A stretch of DNA of 64,000 nucleotides from Phialocephala subalpina (Eukaryota > Ascomycota > Leotiomycetes > Helotiales > Mollisiaceae): NCBI GenBank assembly GCA_900073065.1, contig FJOG01000017.1, positions 1,283,368 to 1,347,367 on the forward strand. Direction: 5' to 3'. A program made the position numbers and the translations under genes. Each line of letters opens with the position of its first letter. Position 1 is the stretch's first letter. The notes below the pieces were generated by a model. It saw nothing but the letters and a program-made list of their open reading frames with translations. It did no database searches and had not been told where the DNA came from. Positions 55,882-64,000 of this stretch are shown here, piece after piece.

Positions 55882-58447
55882 ATGTCAGATTCATATATGG
55901 ACGGCGGTCAACCCGCTGGCAATGGACGACAAGCGACGGATCCACTTGAGCTCTTGATCAGATCAGCTCTTGCTCAGGGTTCAACTAGCAATGAACCAAA
56001 GCCAGACCTGGTCAACGTAACGCTATCACCCGAGGAACAGAAGCAAAAGATGAACAGTATTGCAGAGATCTTCCAGCTTGCGGAGGATGAACCCCCAGAG
56101 GATGAAGAAATGCGAGATGGCGACGACAATGAAGCAGACGCAGAACCAGTGGTTGATCTCGAAGACCAGAAACGAAGAATCGAGAGATTGAAAGGGGCAA
56201 TGTCGGCTCTTGCTCAATTGTGGTGGGCGGACTCAGATCAGTTGGACATAGCGGTCGAGAAGCTCGCGGACGGAAGCAGGGATCGTAAGTGCTTTCAATA
56301 TCTGCCAAAACCCCTCCCGGGGGCTCTCATACCACATGTCTAGTCTCATTCTAGAGACAATCAAATGCTTCTACTGGATCACGTGACTAACTTCTTCACA
56401 GCCAAGTGGAGAATACCCATCGGAGAGTCAGGCATCCTGAACTTCTTCCTTGAGATCTTCAGCGGGCATGCCTTGAGACATGCTTTGAGGATCCACATTC
56501 TGCGAGTTATAGGGAACTCATGTGCAGACACAGGTCAGATGACATCCTACTAATGAGCTCAACACGACTGACATTTACAGACGAGAATCGAGCCCGAGTT
56601 GTTGAATCAAATTACTTGCCTTCTATCATCCTTCAGTTACAAGATACCTCTTTAATTCCTTTCGCGATACCCGTTCTGTACAATATTTGCATAGACTATG
56701 GTGAGTTGAAGTCTTTTGGATGGCTGATACACTTGCTGACTTCCCCAGAACCTGCTCAAAAGCAGGCATCTGACTTTTTCCTTACAAAAGAACTGATTGA
56801 GTTGATTTCGAGTCCCAAATTCGATGATGCGAAAGCATTTCTTGGATATATTTGCAAGATCCTGGATCTCATGGTTACTCAGCGTAAGCATTTCTCTCCG
56901 AAATCAAGGTCAAAGCTAATCATGATTCAGCTTCTGATCCGGAACTCGCACCTAATGATACGGCTCGCGTTCTTCTCAAGATTGCGGCAGATCGCGAGGC
57001 TCCGGTGGACATGGAGGACTTCATCGCAGTAACGAATACTGCAATCGCCTATCTTCAACATGAAAGATTTCAAAAGGCCTTGGTGGCACAAGGTGCTCTC
57101 GATGCAACGCTTGCCGTCTTGGTAGATTCATATACCCGCTTCGATTCTCATCCCTCCATCGGAGCAGATTCTGCCGACCAAGATGATGCGAAAGCATTGT
57201 CCGATATGAGAAGCAACTTCAACCAAGTCCTTTCAGACATCTCCGCCCTCCCAGAATTTCAACAAACTTGCCCCGTCGTATCCCCTCTCACGAGCTCCCT
57301 CCGCCGCTGGCTTCTAAGCCCACAACTCCAACTCCAAGTCTGCGCCTGCATCGTCCTTGGCAACCTCGCTCGCTCAGACGAAGCATGCGTAGAATTCGTC
57401 CACACGTCCCGCGTCCACATCCCACTCATCACCATCCTCCAAGACGCGAACGACTCACAACTCCTTCACGCCGCTATTGGATTTCTCAAGAACCTCGCCT
57501 TACCACTCAAGAACAAAGAAGTTCTAGGCAATGCAGGGATCTTCAAGACCCTACCACGATTATGGGCTTTAGATACTTTACAACAAATCCAATTCTCCTC
57601 CATCTCCTTGGCACGCCAACTCACGATTGGAACTTTCGAGAATGTAAGAAATGTCTGCAAGCGACTGTCAGAAGACGAGAACTCACCAGCCTACAACCGC
57701 ACCAACCTCTCCCTCCTGATCGCTCTCTTTGACCGCACAGACGTCGAGCCCATCAAGATGGAAATATCCCGCCTCATCACATCCGTCTGCCGCGTCTTCA
57801 ACACTACAAAAACCCGAACCCCCGAAGACTTGGAGCGAATTCGCATCAAGTTCTTCAAAATGCATCCCGACGTCGGGCGTCCCTTAGGATTCATGGTCTC
57901 TCAGACCAGATGGCCAGTAGTAAGAAGTGAAGGCTGGTTTGTATTTGCTTTGATGGCGAGGTATCCCGAGGGAGCACAATGTATCAGCGACCTCATGCAT
58001 GATGTCGCCGTCTTCGCTCCTCTGGTCGAAATGCTCACAGGAAAGAGACTGGTAGACTACCAGCCTGCTTCCCCATCTGCACGCTCCGATGCTAGTTCTC
58101 AAGCTACCTCACCGGCATCTTCCTCCAACCAACCCACGCCATACGCTTTCGAATCAAAATCACCCGAATCAGTCCAACCCGACGCCAAGGCTGAAGAAAT
58201 GGCCCGCATCGATCGCGAGAATGCTTTGGTGTTGATCAACGAGTTGTTGAAGAATAGGGGGAGTGAGATGGCGGTTATGAGGAGGACGTTGTTTGAGGAT
58301 CTACTGAGAGGCGGGAGTGAGATTGTTTTGAGTTATCAGGAGAGTAAGCCGAATTGGGGGGTTGGTATAGCGCCGAAGGAGAGGAGGATTAGGGCGGGGT
58401 TGAATTTAAGGGAGGTTGTTGGGCAGAGTAGCATGGAGCTTTCTTAA
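55882..58447 (+). CDS. Armadillo-repeat protein, Rap1 GTPase-GDP dissociation stimulator-like
   Basis: Five exons, 55882-56284, 56402-56533, 56581-56700, 56749-56883 and 56931-58447, with introns of 117, 47, 48 and 47 nt, all GT-AG and all phase 1. The product is 768 residues. It begins with an acidic N-terminus (LAEDEPPEDEEMRD), followed by the conserved SALAQLWWADSDQLDIAVEK and GESGILNFFLEI, and a run of alpha-helical repeats with Arm-like texts (LQLQDTSLIPFAIPVLYNIC, QLQVCACIVLGNLARSDEAC, QLLHAAIGFLKNLALPLKNK). The tail is Ser/Pro-rich. Fungal proteins of this layout are usually annotated as SmgGDS/Rap1GDS1 homologues, which bind and escort small GTPases. That role is inherited from animals and untested here. 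No damage is seen. Confidence 0.85.
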
Positions 58448-59678
58448 GCTAGATTTGTTTGGCTTTGAGGGCATGGGGAAGCTGAGTGGCTGATGCATAG
58501 AGCGAATGGAGTACTGTTTTGCTTTCCTTGATGTCTGGCTTCTTACTGATCATTGTGCGGAGGTAGACGCTTTCGAGTGGAATCGCACTACAAGCCCTCC
58601 ATCTCCGTCATCAACCCCTTCCACCTTTTATCCGACATACTTCCACTTCCGCAGTCCCCCCTCTCTTCCAGGTCCTCGTTTTCTCTCGCGCTCGAGCTCA
58701 ACCTGATCAACGACCGGTCCCTCCTTAGGCTTATAAACACTTTACCGAGAAAAGTGTCTAGAGAAGTTAGATCTATTAGAGCTTTCACCTGTGTAAAAAG
58801 ACTTGAGTGACAGGATCCAAACGCCAAATCCTTAATCTCTCCAAACCCCAATTATACCTTCCAACTCCGAATTCTAAATCCCGGTAGGCGTCCAAGCCTC
58901 CAAATACCTTTAGGACAATCCATCTATGCATTAAAATCTAACCAAAAGTCCTCAAACTCTATCGGTGAGTGCTACTAACAGGATGGGCCTTCTCCCCACC
59001 ATCGTCATTCTTCCAGCTACCCGCAAAGTGATGTGTAACCAATGCCGGACCCGGCTGTTCGTCATCTTTGAAACAATGATTGGAGTCGGGCTACTCAAAA
59101 TCAAGTTCATGCGGCGTCCGGGCGCTTAAGTAACCTTACTGCCACGCTGTGTCTCCTCCGACACCCCTCAAAAAAGGCAAGACTTAATTAATCTTGTATC
59201 GTCGTGAATACTTTTGTGAAACTTGTTCAGCCGCATATCCGAAGCGGCGGATAGCCTGACTCCTCGTCCAATTCATTCTGGCCTGTTAGGAGCCACTAGG
59301 CATTGCCTCCAAGTTCCAACATTGTTGCACTCGTACATTAATTCGTCTAATCGATGGGGATAGTCTATTCTGACTAATCTCGATACAGAAACTACCCGCA
59401 CGCTCCTCTGGAAGCTACTTCTCCAATGTCCTGTCTATCGACAAAAAGATACGATCTTGTACTATAACTTTGGTTACAGGGTTCGACGAGTCCGAGTTCA
59501 GTGCGACTTGCGATTCCAACAATGCCGTTTCGAGGCTCTGTACTTACTGGCGCACCCTTGGGAAATGCGTTCCTAGGTTCGCCTCGAGTCCCAGTTTATC
59601 ATCTTTCTTCTACTCTTCAATTCTCACTTGCCTTCATCTGGCTAAACTCTCGTGAAGTAGTGCTAAATATCATTCACC
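58448..59678. other. Gene-free stretch
   Basis: Nothing supported. Includes the 5' flank of the surface-protein relic. Confidence 0.4.
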
Positions 59679-59986
59679 ATGCGCTCTCTCTACACCTTTT
59701 CGCTACTTGTCCTCTTCATTATGGGCTTGAATAGCACTGTCACATTTACCTCGCCTACCGCCGCAGATACTTGGACAGTTGACCAAACATAAATGATCTC
59801 GTAGACGCACTAAGCACTACAGACAACCCCGACGGCGACTACCTCTCAGTAAGGTTGTATCAAGTGTTCACCAACGGCACCGGAACCCCAGACTTCGAGT
59901 AATCTATACGTAAATTTCCTTTGTATCTTATTCTATCCGTACACTAGACGCTGACACCACTTTGCAGAGCAAGCTGTACCTAACAC
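59679..59986 (+). pseudogene. Kre9/KNH-like surface protein, part left of hAT element
   Basis: ATG at 59679, a signal peptide (SLYTFSLLVLFIMGLNS), then VTFTSPTAADTWTVDQ, the start of the Kre9/KNH (PF10342) module, and a TAA at 59790. One frame over, STTDNPDGDYLSVRLYQVFT and NGTGTPDFE continue the module to a TAA at about 59902. A GTAAAT...TTTGCAG intron (59910-59966) then leads to QAVPN, interrupted by the hAT insertion. The module occurs in secreted or GPI-anchored wall proteins. The frameshift and stops show decay. Family assignment is from pattern memory. Confidence 0.55.
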
Positions 59987-62900
59987 CAGTGTGATAATTG
60001 ATTACATTACATTACACTACGGGTAGTTAATCAAATTGTAATCATAATTTAATCATCAAAATATCCCATTAATCATAATTTAATCAAGTTAATCTAATAA
60101 TATTAGATTAACTTGATTACACGTGACTAGATGCGGCTTTCGTCCGAGGTGGCGAATTCGGCTCAAAAATAAGGTTTAACCAATCGGGAGCCCCGGAGCT
60201 AAGACAGAACTAGTATCGCGCACGCTACAAGCGAGTCATAAGCGAGATGCAGCTTTTGACACAGCCTCCTTTCTCGAAACTTCGACGCTTTACTATTATA
60301 TTATAAATCGAATAAATTATTAATAAATTTTCTATTTGAAATATTTAATACTTTAAAATCAAAAGATCATTTATAATTAATGGAAATATAGAGTAGACTT
60401 TAGAATTAATAGATTTTATATATATTCAAGTAAATATTCTCGATTTTCTTTCTCAAAATCATATTATTTTATTCTTTTATAAATTAACTACTCAACTTAT
60501 AAAAAAACTATATATATAAACTTCTTTTATTTACTCAATATATCGAACCTTACGTCTGCAAGAACTAATCTTAATCAAAATCGTGAAGATTTTAATATTG
60601 GACCTCTTAAAAATCAAGCTCCGGTTTTTAAATATAAATTATTTAAAAGAACTCTTGATCCTATTAAAAGAGACCCTTCTAATCCAAATAATATTCGAAT
60701 ATATATAATTAAATGTCTTTATAAAGAGTGCCCGTAAGTATTTCGAACTTTAAAAATAAAAATAATTTAATAATTTTATTTTAATAAAGTATTTCTTAAG
60801 CAACGAGTTTTTCACTCTACGAGTAATTATAAGACTCATTATATACGCAATCATAAATTTATTGATTTAAAAAGAGTTTTAATTAATAATTCTAATAGTA
60901 AATTATATAAATTAATTTTTAAATTTAATTAAAAATATTAATATACTTTTAGATAATTCTTCCGACCTTAGAACTTCTCAATCTCAAATAAGTATTATAG
61001 ATCGTTTTGCTATACAAAGAGCTAATAAACGTCCAAAAACTCTTAAAAAAACGTTTCAAATTGAAACGTTTAAAGAATTATTAATAAATTTTATAATTTC
61101 TAATAATTTATCTTTTCGGTCTATATCTTCTTAATCCTTTGAGGATTTAATAGTTTATTATAATAAGTAAGTATAATACTTCTTAAATTTAAGTAATTTA
61201 TATTAACTTTTATAATAGTAAAGTACCGAAAATATATTATCAAATACTTAAAAACGAATTAAATTATTTATTTTTAAGTAAAGAAAAAATTATAAAAAAG
61301 AAATAAAAGAACAAAAGTTAATTAATGGTAGTTTTTCTTTAACTTTGGATACTTAGACAACTATTAATCAAAATACTTATCTTAGAATTATAATATAAAT
61401 TATTCTTTAAATTTTTAAATTTTATTATTAAAAAATATATTAAAAAACATTTATTAATTATTTTATTAGTCATTTTATAAATAAGAATTTCGAATTAAAA
61501 TCTTATTTATTAGCAATAAAAGATTTAAAAGATAAACATATTAATTCTTATATATTTCAAGTTTTAATTAAAACTTTAAAATATTTTAATATTAAATATA
61601 ATATTTAAAAGTAAATTTCCTTATTATTAATTCTATTAATAATTCAAAGCTAACTTTTAATAGTATTACAAAAGATAATACTTCTTCAAATAATTCATTA
61701 ATAAATGCATTTTATTTGTATTATTTTTATGAAAATATAAAATTTGAGGGAGATATTCCTTGTATAGCCTATATATTAAATCTTATTGTTTAAGATATCT
61801 TAAAAGCTCTTATTAAAGATGATTATAATCTTCTTAATAATAATAATGGCTTTGAAATTGATAATGATTTACTAAATAATATAATTATTAATAATTCTAA
61901 TAAGTTTATTTATTAAAACATTTTAAAAATTATTATTAATAATTTTATTAGATTATTCAATTTGGAAAAAGATTCGAAAGATTATTATTAACTTGAAATA
62001 TTCTCAAGAGAACGCAAAAATATTAAAAGCTCAAATAAAAGCTCAAAAAATTGAAAACCCTCGAATTCCACAATTAAGTAAATAATTTGAATTTATTTTT
62101 AAATAAATAAAAATATTAATTAATTTTAGATAAAAAAACTCGATAGTCTTTAACAGCTAAAATGTTGCAAGATTTTTTTACATCTTATAAAAGCAATTAA
62201 TGCAACTATTGAATTGTCTGAGACTAAAGCTTTTAAGGATAATAAATTAAAATTATCCGAAAACGAAATCGAATATTTAAAAAAATATCTTAAAATATTT
62301 GAGATATTTATTAAAACTACTACTAAATTACAAGCCGAAAAATACCCTACTATTTATTATTTAATTCCTATAGTTTATAATATTTATAATAAACTTAATA
62401 GGGTTAAAGAAGAATTAAATATAAGTTATTTTTTCTCAAATATTCATTCTCGCTTAATATCACTTAAATTTTTGGGATACTCTAAATTTAAGAAATTATA
62501 AAATCTTTATTTATTAATAAATTTACTAACTTTTTTTATAGAATCCAATATTTTCAGCAGCTATTAATAAAAGAATAACTAAATTACGAAATTATATTCT
62601 TAATAAAGGAAATGTTCAAGAGTCAAATAAGTCTTTATATATGGCTTTAATTCTTGACCCTCGTATTCGTAGGAGTAGATTACAAGCCGCTAGTCTTTCT
62701 AGGGGTCAAGAAGCCGATACTTATAATAAACTTTATGCGGACTATCAATCGTAAGTTATTTGATCTATTAATTATTTTATAAAAGAATTTTTATTAATTT
62801 ATTAAATAATTATAAACGAGATTACTTAAATCAATTACTACTTATTCAAGTAGCTTAAGACTTGAACTTAAATAATAATAATAACGATCTCGATATTTAT

Positions 62901-63601
62901 TTAGAAAATGAGCTAAAAGATGATATAGATGAACTTAATACTTATTTACAAGAAAGATTATTAGTTCGAGCGGTAAATAAAATTCTTTCTTTATTTTATT
63001 TATTATTATTATTATTATATTCTCTTATAAAATTTAAATTAATATATAAATAGGTAAAACCATTAACTTTTTGGCTAGAGAATAAAGATAAATATCTTAT
63101 ATTATCTCAAATTGCTCGAAAATATCTTCAAATTCCCGCAATTTCGGCTTCTTCTGAGAAGTTCTTTTCTCAAGGTGCTTTAATTATTAATAAAACTAGA
63201 AATAGGCTTTCTAAAGAAACTTTTGAGCAAATTATATACTTAAAAAGTTGGGGAATTTTTAAAGAATTAAATAAAGAAGAAAGGGAAGAATTAGTAAACG
63301 AAATAGAAAATGATTTCTTTATTCCAAAATAAGGTTTTCTTTATATATTTTTTAATCAAAATATATTATTTTATTAGTTATAACTTAGTTTTAAATATTA
63401 AGTCTTTATGGCTTTACTAAGTATTTTAAAATAATTATTTTCTATTAAGATCACGTGGTTAATCTAAATTACAATTGATTATAATCATTAATTTAATCAT
63501 GATTTTTTGGATTTTAGTTAATCATAATGTAATCATAATATAATCAAGTTAATCTAATAATATTACATTAACGTGATTTTTTTTATCACGCTGCCTAACA
63601 C
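59979..63601 (+). mobile_element. hAT-superfamily DNA transposon, AT-collapsed
   Basis: The element is 59987-63593 (3.6 kb), bounded by an exact 8-bp target duplication CCTAACAC (59979-59986 and 63594-63601). The ends are CAGTGTGATAAT on the left and, inverted, CAGCGTGATAAA on the right: short imperfect TIRs with the CAG(T/C)G start usual for hAT. Subterminal regions repeat ATTAATCATAATTTAATC-like and GATTAACTTGATTA-like words in both orientations. Base composition is overwhelmingly A and T between 60290 and 63580, in sharp contrast to both flanks. It encodes a hAT transposase with BED finger and dimerisation domain, broken. Confidence 0.93.
60563..63332 (+). pseudogene. hAT transposase (BED zinc finger ... 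hAT dimerisation), broken
   Basis: From about 60563 the frame reads NLNQNREDFNIGPLKNQAPV and reaches the BED-type finger in two exons (CLYKEC, then TSNYKTHYIRNHK), apparently spliced at a GTAAGT. About 60956-61135 gives IDRFAIQRANKRPKTLKKTF, ELLINFIISNNLSFRS, and a TAA where Gln is likely. 62214-62501 holds the middle domain (LSENEIEYLKKYLKIFEIFI). 62545-62752 holds LYMALILDPRIRRSRLQAAS. 63060-63332 is the complete dimerisation domain: PLTFWLENKDKYLILSQIAR, IPAISASSEKFFSQGALI, KTRNRLSKETFEQIIYLKSW. Several introns rich in A/T are likely. Stops of the CAA-to-TAA type and AT-biased codons suggest RIP. Confidence 0.8.
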
Positions 63602-64000
63602 TATAAATGACAATCTGGCGGGCTGGACTGTGGAGCTTGACACAACTAAGTGCCTGGACTCCTCCGTCTCGGATAGATATATCTTGGCTCTGTACTTAGA
63701 AACAAAGATAACTATTCTAGCACAAAGTGACGTCTTCAACATCAAAAATACCACAATAGCATCTAGCCTTAGCAGCAGCAGCACCACTACCAGCACCGCT
63801 TCTTCTTCTTCCCCCGCCACCTCTGCCTCTCCCGCCAAGTTGGGGGACAAGCATCACTACGTCGAGTGCCGCTGCGACATCAACTTCCGCTACCGCCACC
63901 TCACAAGCAGCATCAGGTGGGCTGAGTTCCTGTGCAAAGGCTGGGATAGGGATGGGAGCAGCCGCTCTCGTCGTATTAGGCCTCGCTCTAACGAGCCGGG
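63594..64000 (+). pseudogene. Kre9/KNH-like surface protein, part right of hAT element
   Basis: Continues the interrupted gene: NTINDNLAGWTVELDTTKCL, DSSVSDRYILALYLETK, AQSDVFNIKNTTIASSLSSS, then a Ser/Thr-rich stalk. After a one-base shift near 63835 the frame with SWGTSITTSSAAATSTSATA and a hydrophobic tail GIGMGAAAALVVLGLALTS runs to the window end, so the C-terminus is the usual GPI- or membrane-anchor type. Joined across the hAT target site, both parts fit one gene. It is cut by the end of the window. Confidence 0.55.

Overview
The window looks like a chromosome segment from a filamentous ascomycete (Pezizomycotina). The genes have short introns (about 47-117 nt) with GTAAGT/GTACGT-type donors, CTAAC/CTGAC-like branch sites and NAG acceptors. 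The content includes a HET-domain gene, a necrosis-inducing NLP gene, Kre9/WSC-like surface protein genes and ascomycete-type housekeeping genes. Transposon copies carry C-to-T/G-to-A damage of the repeat-induced point mutation (RIP) kind. Two assembly gaps (N runs at 21262-21818 and 46405-47148) hide sequence.

The genes that look intact are: a 5'-truncated coiled-coil protein (1-1257); a Tyr-rich conserved fungal protein (11725-12894); a Methyltransf_16/METTL21-like methyltransferase (16122-17288); a PAN/apple-like single-pass membrane protein (27542-28385, minus); a metallo-beta-lactamase-fold hydrolase (29144-30217, minus); an HPT1/XPT1-like purine phosphoribosyltransferase (31049-31814); a glycine-zipper membrane protein (34313-35190, minus); an 846-residue basic nuclear-type protein (41115-43709, minus); an OXLD1-like mitochondrial protein (44197-44940); DPM3 (45122-45610, minus); ribosomal protein L13 (47361-48163); an NLP (50694-51528); a 95-residue basic protein (51869-52290); and a Rap1-GDS-like armadillo protein (55882-58447). 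Exon-intron structures were worked out by hand.

Around these lies a large set of broken genes. An SRPK-like kinase (19069-20467) has lost one splice donor. A pogo/Fot1-type DNA transposon (21190-23318; 53-bp inverted repeats, TA target duplication) sits in what was a 50-nt intron of a HET-domain gene. Its transposase carries three TGG-to-TAG stops, all TpG to TpA, and the HET gene itself is decayed. A 3.6-kb extremely AT-rich hAT element (59987-63593; 8-bp target duplication) splits a Kre9/KNH-like surface protein gene. A D-2-hydroxyacid dehydrogenase (32260-33677) carries a perfect 250-bp tandem duplication and has lost a central exon. Smaller relics include a chloroperoxidase fragment (4612-4999), a glycine-rich membrane protein (4137-4439), a Mid2/WSC-like protein (35641-37110) and a multi-pass membrane protein (25864-26838).

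The most unusual unexplained structure is the gene-poor stretch from about 37.2 to 41.1 kb. It holds diverged duplications, including about four units of 0.55 kb that each carry a TATATAA box, three of them followed by short ORFs with a shared MTMxQxLTAK-like start. Another is a pair of very small CPxC...CxxCG zinc-ribbon-like ORFs at 48.66 and 49.28 kb. Most of 5-11.7 kb, 12.9-16.1 kb and 52.3-55.9 kb has no gene I can support.
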